Positions 10,287 to 21,006 of a stretch of 64,000 bases of DNA are shown here, one piece after another. The notes under the pieces are model-generated. The model was given only the letters and a program-made list of their open reading frames with translations. It ran no database searches and was not told where the DNA came from. This stretch comes from Seminavis robusta (taxonomy: Eukaryota; Bacillariophyta; Bacillariophyceae; Naviculales; Naviculaceae), in assembly GCA_903772945.1 (NCBI GenBank), contig CAICTM010000160.1:39976-103975 (forward strand), in the 5' to 3' direction. A program made the translations under genes and the position numbers. How positions within the stretch are numbered: position 1 is the stretch's first letter; each line of letters starts with the position of its first letter.

Positions 10287-11049
10287 CAAGAAGAAGATTG
10301 TTCAAACCTGGAGGTTCACAGCAACCCAAAGGCCCAAAAGTGCCTGTCTACTAGTACTTTCCTGCTTGCCTGCATACTAATAGAACTTTCTAGCGATGAC
10401 CAGCAAGCTGTCTTGAAAGCATGCAGACTATGGCTGACAGATGGCCTTTCTAGTGGTTTTCCTTCGCTTTCAAGGCTACCGGAACCGGTACCACTTGCAC
10501 CTCTGCGGTCCACGGGCCTGGCTTTGAATCATGAGACACGTCAAGTCCCCCCCCCTTGCAGCCACCTTTGCGTGGGATACCGGAACCGTACCTAAACTGG
10601 CTCTAGCTAGAGTTGTGGCTGGAGCCTGCTAACTATCGCTGCTAGCTAGCGAAGGTGCATGTACATGTACCAGCCTTGATGCTACCGTGACACCAAAAAA
10701 GAAAGGAACAGAAAAAAGTTGTGCTGCTTGGCGGCAATTGGCGGAAGGGAGCAAAGATCTCTCGCATGCCAACTTTGGCGAGAAACTCCCATTTGATGTC
10801 TGGCCTTCACCCTTTGATCCATGACTGTTGTTCTTTGTAGGAGCTGTAGTATAGATCGCACAGCTGCTCATTTGATTCCGGAGAAAAAGCAGACACACGG
10901 AACACAATCCCTTGAAAGGCTGCCACCACAACGGAAACAGAGGCTTCAGTTTTATTTCTGCAGCTTCAGGTTTACTGCGCTCTCCTCCAAGCAGCCATAA
11001 CTTGCATGGTTTGACATTACCCAGAGCATCAATCAGATCAACACACAAG
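10287..11049. other. Spacer and probable 5' leader of the K+ channel gene
   Basis: Just after the S41-like gene a short direct repeat (GAACCTGGAGGT, AAACCTGGAGGT) spans the stop codon. The channel frame stays open upstream to an ATG at 10912, but that stretch has leader-like composition. A 215-codon minus-strand frame at 10629-11276 overlaps the channel gene and has no recognisable features. Confidence 0.45.
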
Positions 11050-13404
11050 ATGGATTCCAGCATGAACAGGTCACGAAGCAGCCGAAGAACCAGCAGAGGT
11101 TTGGGCGATTCTAGCCACCACAGAAGCCGTCGCCGTTCGAACCGATCGCCATCGCCCTTTCGAAGACATTCCCTCCGGATGGTTCCTCCCCCGCGACCTC
11201 GATTTGGCATTGGGACCACTGCCCACATGCTCCCTACCAGCAGTCTGAGTCCAGCCAAGACTGTCTTTTCCAGCAAGCATCGTCTTATAAAACGGAACTT
11301 GCCTTTCTATCAATCCAAGAATACCCTACGAGTCACCAATCAACATTCCGAGTTGCGCTTGTTTTCGTTGCTGTTCAATGATTGGTTCCATGTGGGCCTC
11401 CGATTGAATTTGTGGTTATCCTTATTCCTTCTACTCAGTGTTTGGACCATTTGCATTCTAATCTTTGCCGCAATCTACATGAGAATTGATAGAGATCGCC
11501 TCGATGAGAATTGTGGTCTAGGAGCTCCTGGACAGCCGATTCAGTTGGGACCGGCATTTGCATTCTCATTGGAGACTTGTACTACTGTTGGGTGAGTCAA
11601 GCAGTCAGTGTGATATGGATCACGAGAATGAAACAATCTGTCTCAAATGGGGGCTGTTTACTTTACCTAAGATATGGCCTGCCAAACGGAACCAATGCCT
11701 TCTTTGAAAACCAGTGCCCTGATATCGTTGTGGCCATTTACTTTCAAATGGTAAGCAAATATCACATGATGGTTGTTGGTTGATGTATCAGGAGGTAGAT
11801 AACAACTGACTTTTTTGTCACTCCTTGTCCCACCTTTGAGGTCTGGAGTATGATGTTCAATGCATTCTTATTTGCATTTTTCTTTGCGAGAATTGCCAAG
11901 TGCGAATCACGTGGAATCCAAGTCATTTTTTCCAACAAGGCTATCATCAGCAATCGGCCAGATGTGCCATATCCGTGCTTCTCATTTCGAGTGTTTGATG
12001 TCGATGGATCCTTCCCAGTGGTAGAAGCTCATGTCAGAATGTATGTTGTCACACAAAAATCACCCATCCCAATTCCTCTTCGAATCGTTATCCCGAATGA
12101 TGACTATGGGTCGATGCTGATGCTCAGTCTTCCCAGTCAGGTTGTGCATGCTATGGATGCTTACAGCCCCATGGTGCCACAGGCAAAACCCAGATGCCTC
12201 GCGTCACCTACTGTGCCCCATGGTGGCTTGCACCTACGGCAAGTGGATGCTCTAACCAACAACCGTGATGATGTGATTTGTCCTGTCTGGTAAGAGAAAA
12301 GCAAGACATTGAGAACATTGTTGCACTTTTACGAGTTTACCAACATGTGCTCACATCATCTTGTCCTGCAGTGGGGAATCCTATGGGACGGTGGAACGAC
12401 TGATCAAGCATGGCAAATTCAATTCTATGACGGAAACTCATGATGATATTCCCTTTAGAGGAAGTCACAGAGAGGTAGATTGGGATGATTGGGCAAGATT
12501 GCTTGAAAAGTCAACAACCTGGTCACTGCAGCAGCTGGAACAGTTCTTTCGATCGGACATTTCAGAAGTATTGTGCATTGTAGAGGGCATTGATCCACTG
12601 GCTTCGGGTACCTTTCAGGCTATTCAGTCCTATCAAGTGGAAGACATTCACTTTGGTGAAGCCCACTTTGCAGATTGTGTTTGCTTGGACATCAACCAAA
12701 GCCTTGTTGTCGACCTGGACTTCTTTCACAAAATCACACCCAACGTACCAAAGGGACCAGATTCGGATCGATCCCGCGGGGGTCAGTATGATGAATCAGA
12801 TATTAGCATTGTGAGTGGTGTGGATAGCTTGAAGAGGACTCCATCAGATGTTGGAAAACTCCACGATTCTACAGCTGAGGTTGACCTAGATTCTGCTGAA
12901 AAGGAGAACGGCGAGAAACCGGTTTGGATGAAACTCAATCTACGACATGTCCCAACACCCGAAAATGCAACAACCCCCACCGAACCTGAAAACACAATAT
13001 CCCCCGCAGAACCAAACCATGATGACAAGGTGGATGACAACAATTTGGAACCACGTCGATTAGATTATGACAACAAACCCACAGAGGAACAAGTCCAGTC
13101 TGGAGATTTGAAACCACATTCTGGAGAAGAACAGCCAGTGACCACTCCCGCACCACCAGCAATTGTCAAAGAAAACTCATTCAAAGACGGCTCGTTCCGA
13201 TTGCCCGATCCCATTCCACAGACGAGTGTCGGACCGGCACGACGGTTCACAGCTCCATCAACGGACTATGAACGCCCTCCTCCATTGTTTACACTTGACA
13301 GTGATCTGCAGGAGGACCATCAAACTGCAACCGGGAGACAACCAAGCAGTCGGTCTTCTATGCCCGGCAACATGATGAACTCATTGGTCACCGGAAAGTT
13401 TTGA
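11050..13404 (+). CDS. Inward-rectifier (Kir-type) potassium channel with zinc-finger-like insertion
   Basis: Four exons (11050-11591, 11672-11750, 11841-12289, 12372-13404) join in phase to give 700 aa; an alternative ATG lies at 10912. The N-tail is Ser/Arg-rich. FNDWFHVGLRLNLWLSLFLL leads through the slide helix into TM1. The pore helix ends ETCTTVGYG, the K+ selectivity filter, whose first Gly codon is split by intron 1. TM2 (AFLFAFFFARIAK) follows, then a Kir-type immunoglobulin-like cytosolic domain with VIFSNKAIISNRPDVPYPCF and, later, IQSYQVEDIHFGEAHF. Between the two halves of that domain sits about 110 residues containing CPVC-x12-H-x9-H, with intron 3 in the second Cys codon. The tail (last about 200 aa) is Pro/Glu/Asp-rich and disordered. 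It would pass K+ inward across plasma or organelle membrane. PIP2 gating is known for the family but not shown here. Confidence 0.85.
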
Positions 13405-13824
13405 AGGCCACCATGAACATTTGAAACTGCAGTAGGTTGTGATGTATGTATACAGTAGAACAAGCAAGCAAAAGATAGTATTGAAGACCACAGTATCTCT
13501 AAACCATTGAGTTCTTCACAGTATGAGAATGCCTTTGCGTCATTTGAAGTCCGTTCACCTCGATACGACTACATATGTAGCTAGCTGACTACCGTAGCCC
13601 AACGATCCGCCGGATTATGTGTTCTCAATGCACACTCGGCATCTCGTACTGTGTCATTCCAAGATCCCTCATCCAGCAGCCAGCACCTGGCAAATTTTCA
13701 ACAACAGTTTTTGGCATGCTCAACGCAAATCTTCTGGGATTCCTTAATAGGTTGCATTACCCTTCTATCTCGTCGGCTAGTTAGCTACGTTGCTCTCATC
13801 ATGTTGCCAAGCTACGGTAGTTAG
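13405..13824. other. Spacer between convergent genes
   Basis: 3' flanks of the channel gene and DVR. Contains AGCTAGCTGA near 13577 and TTAGTTAGTT near 13823. Nothing else seen. Confidence 0.45.
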
Positions 13825-15419
13825 TTAGTTGGCAGCGGCCTTTTCTTCTTCCTTGGCAGGTGGTGCCGCTCCAAAGACGGTTGTGTATGGGTCGTACTCT
13901 TGGCCTTCCACAGCAATGCGATTGTAGTGTTCTTGCAAGGTGATGGTGCCAAACTTTTCCTCTGGATCTGTGGTCAACATGTCTTCGACGGCATAGTACT
14001 TTCCAATGCGGCCGGTTTCGGCGGCGTTTTCCAACTTTTCGCTGTTGAAGGTATCCGCCAAGAATTGCAGGGAATCAATAATGGCATCAAAGAGCCAAAG
14101 TGGGGCAAAGAAGAAGTTGGGTTCTTTGCCCACGGCGTCAAAGAGCATCTTTGACATACATGAATGGAATGAATGAGCAGGGCAATAATAGAGACGGCAA
14201 ATGGATTGTTGTTTTGTGGTGAATGCAATTCGTAGAGTGTCGTGAAACAGATCGAGAGGACGGGTAGAAGCGTGAGAAAAGCATTAAAGTTAGATGTGGC
14301 GGTAGGGCAAATGTAGAGCTGGCCCTTCAACCTGCAAGAGTACGTACCTCTCCTTGTTTCTTCATTGTCAATGGTTCGTCTGGTCCACCAATATTGAGGA
14401 TCTTGCCATATCGAGACTTGTCCGTAATGCAGTCAATCAGATAGGTTGCCAAGTCTGATTCCGCCATGGGATTGCATCGTGTGACTTCTCCATCTCCAAA
14501 CATGACAAAGGGAGCTCCCGACTGGACCACTTCCAGTTGTCCCGAAACGGATTTGAAAAAGGCAGTGGGTCGCACAATGGAATAGGTCATTTTATCTTGC
14601 TCCTGCAATGCCGCTTCGAATTTCAGCTTGGCTTGTTGGAACTGCAACCACGGATTCTTGCAGCAAAATGCCGACAGGAGCACGAAATGGCGCGCATTGA
14701 CGTCACTATCCATGCCGGCCTCCAAACAATTCAAAGTGGCTTGGTAGTCAATAAGATAGGCATCCTTTTTGATTCCGGAACGGGATGCCAAGCAGGATAC
14801 CACGGCCTCTAGTTTTTTGTTGGGAGCAGAAGCGCTAATTTCCTTCATGGTCTGTGGTTAGTTTGTTGCGTGACCGTAGACGTGTGATAGCCAAGTTTGT
14901 TTCGTTTTTGTGGTGATTTTGGTGTTGATGGCGAGTGAGCAAAGCAAGAACAATAATATGGTCGTGAGAAGGTGGGATCAGGATAGCTGGGTAGAGGCTA
15001 CCAAACCATATTAGGACCTCAATCAAGTTGAGCCTCAATCAAGTTAAGCCCACCTAAGTTCAGGTAGGTCAACCCAACTGAATACATGAATCATCTACCC
15101 GAATCGAATCATGTAATATTCTCACCTTGAGCAGTTGTTCTGGATCAGTGACATCGCATTCCACAACTTGTGCGCCATCCAAGAACTCTCCATACAAGGC
15201 TTTGCCTTGGGTATTTTCGACTTTGGATTTGTCACGGACCAAGGCAACCGTTTGGTATCCTTGACGGACACTTTCTCGTACCACCGACTTTCCAATGTAC
15301 CCGGTTGCTCCCGCAATCACATTAACCTTGTTCTTGTTGGCAGCCGCCGACATGTCCAGAGAAAAGCCATGGCAAGCACTCACGAGGGCGAGTGCCAAGC
15401 AGACGGAAAATCGGAGCAT
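13825..15419 (-). CDS. DVR: Divinyl chlorophyllide a 8-vinyl-reductase, plastid
   Basis: Three exons (15419-15126, 14851-14348, 14148-13825) join in phase across introns of 274 and 199 bp, giving 373 aa. The N-terminus [20 protein letters not shown] is a signal peptide with Phe at +1, the entry signal of complex plastids. Residues from about 33 form an atypical short-chain dehydrogenase fold: [16 protein letters not shown] is the NADPH turn and VALVRDKSK the second strand. Further signatures of this enzyme are [63 protein letters not shown] and [13 protein letters not shown]. It reduces the 8-vinyl group of divinyl chlorophyllide (or protochlorophyllide) to ethyl late in chlorophyll synthesis, in the stroma. 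It shares a 504-bp divergent upstream region with the peroxidase gene. Confidence 0.93.
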
Positions 15420-15923
15420 GATGAATCTGTTGGAAGTTACAGAGGGGCGAAGGAAGCGGGGGTGTACTAGCTAGTAGGAATGCCTCTGCGCAACAATGCG
15501 TCGTCTTAGATAAGATCTCAAAAAGAAATGAAGCTGTTTGTTGAAGTTTGTTTTGCGATCATTGCTTTCTCCTCGCATCGTCATCCGCGTGGAAGCTGCA
15601 GTCACGATCCCTCCACTGCCAACACCTTCTCTTTTTGAGTTGAGTGTCAATCAGCCTCGCTGTATTCTTCAAAATCGCAACACGCCCTCCATCCAAAGAA
15701 ATTTTTGGCTCTCAACGCTCTCACAATTTGCACAAGAATGGGCTCTTTCGGCAGTCGCAAATTTTGTGGTTCAACAGCAACCGTAACAAGTGGACGAAAG
15801 TGCGGGTATACTCAATGACAGATACGCCAGCTCTAGCTGGATACAAGTAGACTAGATCAAGCGACGGGCACAACTGAGCCACCACCAACCAACCACAGGG
15901 ACCCGTCCATCCCGTTGGTGACA
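15420..15923. promoter_or_regulatory. Divergent upstream region of DVR and peroxidase genes
   Basis: These 504 bp separate two gene starts on opposite strands, so both promoters must lie here. CTAGCTAG occurs near 15466. No defined factor sites recognised. Confidence 0.5.
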
Positions 15924-18427
15924 ATGAAGCGACGACGGCTGTATTCTAGATGTTGTTGTATATATTACGCCTCTGCACTGTTATTACTAATGTTGACTAC
16001 TATGGCAGTACAAGTCAGTGCAGAAGGATCCGTAGACACGGACAAGGCGTGCTATCTTCTGGGTGAAAGTATTATGATAAAATTTCAGACCGACGATCCA
16101 GAAGAGGATGATTGGGTGGGGATATACCATTTCGACGCGTCCAACGGGGATGCAGAGCCAAGTATGTGGGTAAGTCCGTATTTTGAAATCTCTTTGGTAA
16201 ATGAACATGGTTCCACATGCCTCATAAGTCTGACTTTGTGATTCTTCTGTGACAAAAAAGCTGTGGACGTGTGGAACTCAAAAGTGCTGGGGGAAGGCAA
16301 ATAGAGGGAGACTTACTTTTGGAGGCACCGGGGCTATAGCAGATTACGAAGATGAGTGGCCCCTGGACCATGGAACATACGTTGCTGTCTTGGCACGTAA
16401 TGCTGCTGAAGATGATGCCAGTGGATACGATGTTTATGCTTACAGCGAGGTATTCCGGGTAAAAGGATACGACGGACAGTGTGGCGTTTCGGAAAGCCCC
16501 GCATTATCACCACAATTCACATCATTCTCACCTATAACAGGGGTGCCCATGACAATGGATCCCACTGGAGAGACTCCTGTAGCCCCCCCAAACCTTGGCT
16601 ATCCCACAACTGCAGACTATACGGTCCCTCCAACCAATAGCGAACTTCCATCAAGCAGGCCCTCAACGTCTTACTATCCATCGATGAACCCATCTGGAAA
16701 ACCATCATCAACAGGCTATACGATCCCTCCAACCAATAGCGAAGTTCCATCAAGTAGGCCCTCAACGTCTTACTATCCATCAAGGAACCCATCTGGAAGA
16801 CCATCATCAACAGGCTATACGGTCCCTCCAACCAATAGCGAAGTTCCATCAAGTAGGCCCTCAACGTCTTACTATCCATCAAGAACCCATCTGGAAGACA
16901 GCACTCCCAACCCATCTCATGTTCCATCAAGCTACCCCACGACATCAACCATCCCATCGTCCTATAATCCTTACGCCACAACCAAAGGTCCGCTCCCATA
17001 TGCAGCCACACCCCTTCCGAAGCCACCAATGTCGCTGACACCGACGATTTACCCCACGGTCAAGCCCGGGAGCACCGCACCCTCAACGTCGTCAAGACCG
17101 AGCTATTACCCCAACAGTAATCCAGTCGCAGCCACTGACGAGCCAAGTACAAGACCTAGCATGGGCCCCTCGAATTATAGCCCGACGTATGACTCCACAG
17201 AGACACCAGCGACAGAATCCATGGACAGCATGGCGAGTGTCATTGCAGCAGCAAAGCAGGATGTGGGACAACTAATCATTGCGCAACCTTCGCTAAGTGC
17301 ACTCTTTCTGCGGCTTACGTTCCATGATTGTAAGTACATATCACTAACTGAGAGATCAAAGCACACGATGGCTCTGGCTGAGAACTTCGTTGTTGCTTGA
17401 TCGATTGACAACCCCACGGCAAGTCTCATGAAATCGTCATATCTCTTTTCGCTCTCAGGCCTTGGAGGATGCAATGGATGCATTAATCTGGCTAATCGAG
17501 ACAACCGCATGTTAAACATCGCCATAGACATCTTAGAACCATGTGTTCAGAAGTATGAGCCTTATGGTCTAAGTCGACCCGATATTTGGGTGTTGGCAAG
17601 CTCCGTCGGTGTCGAGCTGGCCATGCCAGACACAGCGTTTGTGGCAATACCTTTCAAAACGTATGGGCGCAAATCATGTGATCCTGCAGACATTATTGAG
17701 GGTCCCAACCCAGTCTTCTGTGACCCCAACTTGGGCACAGATGATCTTCTAGCTTTCTTCCGCGCACACTTTGGGTTTTCGCCGCAGGAAACCGCAGCAA
17801 TATTAGGCGCACACACTATGTATGTTGGCAATGGTCGCGTTTACGTCGTTTGTATCCTCTGCTGAAGCGTCTCGCTAACTCAAGCCTCTTCTCTTGCCGT
17901 TTTGCAGTGGAGTTATGCATCGAGAGAGCTTGGGTTATGACTCTCCCAATGGATGGACCGTGGACAATGACGTCTTCAACAATGGTTATTACAGGGAGCT
18001 CGTCGGGGCTGGTAGGACAATCCGCGAGCAGTATACCAGGGCTGCAAACTGGAAGCAGAAATTTATTGACAACCGTGGCATGGAGGAAGGGGTGCCAAAC
18101 GTCTTCCAGTGGGAAGGATATCCAAATCAAAAGAAAATTGTCATGACGAATGCTGACATTGCTTTGGTGCGTCAACTCCATGCCGGCAACAAGGCAGCGA
18201 ACGGAAAGGTGGCTTGCCAGTTTGTGCCAAGGTCGGGGAATGAGCCAACATGCCCAATGGCTAGAAGTGACCTCTTTGTGGAGATGGTGAGGTACAGAAA
18301 CGACAACCATGCATTCTTGGAAGACTTTCGTGAGGCGTTTATCAAGCTCACGATGACGGGCTATTTGGTGGACCCATACGGCTGTGATTCAGATGGCATT
18401 TGTGGGTTGATACGTGTACCGATATAG
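15924..18427 (+). CDS. Secreted modular haem peroxidase (plant-peroxidase fold) with N-terminal beta domain and PTS-rich linker
   Basis: Four exons (15924-16169, 16261-17329, 17459-17819, 17908-18427) join in phase to give 731 aa. A signal peptide ends near AVQVSAEG. Residues about 37-185 form a domain with DDWVGIYHFD and MWLWTCGTQKCWG, resembling SKICH/immunoglobulin-like folds but not firmly identified. A linker of about 250 residues rich in Pro, Ser, Thr and Tyr contains three 33-residue repeats. The catalytic domain starts near residue 435: LFLRLTFHDC supplies the distal Arg and His, GGCNGCI the calcium-site region, and ETAAILGAHTIG the proximal haem-ligand His, the last two each rebuilt across an intron. 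It would oxidise phenolic or halide substrates with H2O2 outside the cell or in the wall. The linker may tether it to mucilage or frustule; that is inference. Confidence 0.85.
16618..16892. repeat. 99-bp coding minisatellite, 2.8 units
   Basis: Units begin at 16618, 16717 and 16816 with TATACGGTCCCTCCAACCAA or close variants. The period is 33 codons, encoding the Pro/Ser/Thr/Tyr-rich linker of the peroxidase. The third unit is incomplete. Confidence 0.9.
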
Positions 18428-19032
18428 TATGATGGCAAGGGGTGGCTATTGGGTAGATATCATATCAAAGCTTTTCCTTGCTCTATCGATAGGACTTGGA
18501 TTGCCAGAGGCTGGCGCGGCGACTTCATTGCTGCTAGCTAGCATTTTGCGCAGAGAGAGTTAGTCCTGAGAGTTCGTACACGTGTAGGAGCTCCGAGTGA
18601 GCGTTGCTGTTCGTCTCGATGCCGAAAAAGGAGGCTGAACCCGCCACGACGGTTGTTTGTAATCCTGCAGATATGCTGTAGACGCGAGCTGACAAAGGCT
18701 GGCCAACATGAGCACCCACGAAATGCTGCCCGGCCCATGTCACGACGATCGTTGTTGGCTCTGCTGCAGTCGTAGGTGTCAAAGACATCGTCGTTGATCA
18801 AGTCCAGACCTGACCACACAGAATTGATCGTTTGCCTCCAGAGAACTGCGGGGCCTTTGTTGTACAGAATTCTCGTACAAGGCTCATGTCAATCTCTCTT
18901 TCCCCAGCAATCTCCAGAACAAAATAACACCCTAAACATTAGTCCTACCGGTACACGTGTACCTTGTACATGTACTAACAGAAACAAGCCACCACAAAAA
19001 CTGCACCAAGAGCAACGTTTTCCCACCAAGGA
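18428..19032. other. Spacer with one small open frame
   Basis: Between the 3' ends of the peroxidase (+) and 2OG-oxygenase-like (-) genes. It contains a small minus-strand frame, listed separately, and TACCGGTACACGTGTACCTTGTACATGTAC at about 18947-18976, a dense run of palindromes. Confidence 0.4.
18537..18788 (-). CDS. Small unknown protein (84 aa), doubtful
   Basis: ATG 18788 opens an 83-84 codon frame ending in TAG at a TAGC motif. Composition (Thr/Ala/Val-rich, few rare codons) looks protein-like, with alternating hydrophobic stretches (TTIVVTWAG, TTVVAGSASFFGI), but no family is recognised and no splice partner was found. An overlapping frame of similar length on the same strand weakens the case. 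Confidence 0.25.
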
Positions 19033-21006
19033 TTAATCGATGTGAATGCGTCTCCCTAGGTGGACCTCAATAAGCTCTCCATCCGTGTCCAATAGTCTCC
19101 CGTTGCTGCCATCGAACTTTTCTCCCGGACTATTCATTTCCAAACGATATCTTTCATGTTCGAGGTGGCCTTCATATTCGTCCGGGCAGAGGGCATCGTC
19201 ACCCTCGGTTACATACCTGAGAACGATCTTCCCATCCGAGATGCGCTGGTAGACCATGAGGGCCAAGTCCCGAGAACACTCTTCATCGTTTTCTTTCCAC
19301 GCAGTGAACAAGTTTTTCTCGACAGAGACCAGCTTCAAGTCTGTCACATCAATCACTGCATTCGGCTGCGAGAAAGGATCATTTCCAACAACAATGGATA
19401 GATCTTCCGACCTGTCTTTGATAAATTCTTCCTGTGTCATTCGCATCTTTCTCGAGGAGTACCTTTTGTTTTGCAAAGCCCTGACACAGTCCCGAAGTTT
19501 TCCTTCACCAAATTGGTCGGCAACGTCTTTGGAGGAGGAGCTTTGGACATACTTTGCCAGCATCCTTAGGAGGAACTGGCGATCCTTTGCTGTAATGGAT
19601 TCCTGTCTCCAAAAGATTGACACTAGATGGCCCATCAGAGTGACACCATTATACTGACTGTCGGGCATGTACGGATCCACTTCATCCGAATCCTTTGGAG
19701 CTCCAGAGAAGAAGAGAACAGAACGAGGGGCCGTGGTGGCAGGGCCAGCGTGACAAACGCTTCCTGGGAGACACGATACAGTACCCACGGGCAGCCTATC
19801 CTTCGAGACAAAACTGTCCCGCAAGGTCTTTTCCGGGTGGAGTGTGTCACCAAAGTAGCTCAACAGTTGTTGGGCACCCAGGTCTGCCTTGAACCTCTCC
19901 ACAAGCCGTGGTGGAACTTTTGAGAAAGCGTCATCCTTGAAGAAGGGATTTTTTTCCCAAAGAGAAACCAGTTGATCAACATGGTGGAGTCTTCCGAGTT
20001 TGTCTGGTTCCGGAACAAAGAGAGTCCCTCGTGATTTGTTGGATAGAACCATGCCAAACTGGAAGTTCGGAGTCACCAAATCCACATGTGGAGCCTGGGC
20101 TGGTGCTGCCCGTTGGCAGACCAACAATGAGAAATTCTCGAAGATGTATCCGTCTTGGACTCTAGGATCCATTTGCGCCTGCGACCGAGCATACTCCAAT
20201 ATAATCTCTTTGGCATTTTGGTTTTGCATGGTAGGCACAATGACAGTGTCAAACGCTTTGGATGCTTTGCCCTTTGCGTCCAGAAAGATTTCAAAACGCT
20301 TGCCCTGGATAAGTCTTGCTGACTCGGGTTCGTCGCCATCCTCGTTGTCCTTGATGAAAGTTTGAATTTTTTTCAGCACTTTCTGGTTGCGCAGCTTTGC
20401 TTCCAACTCCTTCAGAATCACCACAGCAGGTACGTCCGGATCATCAGGAGGGTAAACCAGACACATTCCAGTTTCATCGTTTCCCAAGTTTTCGATGCGA
20501 TTCTTCTTCTTCTTTGGTGCCTCGTCCAATTTCTGTTTCTTGGCACGTTCTGAAAACATGGGTTCACTTGCTGCATTCTTCTTGTTTTGTGGCTCATCCA
20601 GTGTGGCCATATCCTCGTGATTCTCGGAGTCATCTGCTTCGTCTGTCGAGGGGCCAGCCTCCGCATCGTGTGGAGAGTCCTTGTCGCCTGCCTTTAAAGA
20701 AGACACTTCAGAGAACTCTGAAACCCGAGCCTCGGGTTTTCCAGTGTCTCTGGGAACGGCTTCTTTGGGTAAAGCAGATCGAGACGTGTCATCCCTTGCT
20801 GCTGCTGTCTCCACCTCTTCATCGGACACCGTAACACCAAAGAGGCGGCCTGGGGGATCTGCTTTCGTGGAGGTACTAGTAGTAAGCGTGGGAGCCCCCA
20901 TTTCAAGTCTGGCCGCTTCTTCCGTCGATCCTCCTGCCGGTTCTGGTGCTCTTGTAACCATCGAGTCCTGGTCAGAATCGTCCATGGCCACTCGAAACTC
21001 ACTCAT
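19033..21006 (-). CDS. Unknown nuclear protein with a 2-oxoglutarate/Fe(II) oxygenase-like core
   Basis: Single exon, 657 aa, ATG 21006. Residues 1-170 are acidic and disordered and end in a bipartite-looking nuclear signal (KKQKLDEAPKKKKNR). The remainder is folded in character. H307 and D309 (in APHVDL), H419 (CHAGPATTAPR) and R428 sit in the order and spacing of the HxD...H...R iron and 2OG ligands of a double-stranded beta-helix oxygenase, with GTLFVPE between them. The C-terminal 200 residues are mixed helical and charged. If active it would hydroxylate a protein, nucleic acid or small molecule in the nucleus. The ligand assignment is my reading of the motif, not a match to a named family. 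It shares a 1.1-kb divergent upstream region with the gene at 22129. Confidence 0.6.
   Translation of the reverse strand: MSEFRVAMDDSDQDSMVTRAPEPAGGSTEEAARLEMGAPTLTTSTSTKADPPGRLFGVTVSDEEVETAAARDDTSRSALPKEAVPRDTGKPEARVSEFSEVSSLKAGDKDSPHDAEAGPSTDEADDSENHEDMATLDEPQNKKNAASEPMFSERAKKQKLDEAPKKKKNRIENLGNDETGMCLVYPPDDPDVPAVVILKELEAKLRNQKVLKKIQTFIKDNEDGDEPESARLIQGKRFEIFLDAKGKASKAFDTVIVPTMQNQNAKEIILEYARSQAQMDPRVQDGYIFENFSLLVCQRAAPAQAPHVDLVTPNFQFGMVLSNKSRGTLFVPEPDKLGRLHHVDQLVSLWEKNPFFKDDAFSKVPPRLVERFKADLGAQQLLSYFGDTLHPEKTLRDSFVSKDRLPVGTVSCLPGSVCHAGPATTAPRSVLFFSGAPKDSDEVDPYMPDSQYNGVTLMGHLVSIFWRQESITAKDRQFLLRMLAKYVQSSSSKDVADQFGEGKLRDCVRALQNKRYSSRKMRMTQEEFIKDRSEDLSIVVGNDPFSQPNAVIDVTDLKLVSVEKNLFTAWKENDEECSRDLALMVYQRISDGKIVLRYVTEGDDALCPDEYEGHLEHERYRLEMNSPGEKFDGSNGRLLDTDGELIEVHLGRRIHID

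Noticed and set aside
10629-11276. 215-codon minus-strand open frame
   Set aside because: Overlaps the start of the Kir gene and its leader; no recognisable features.
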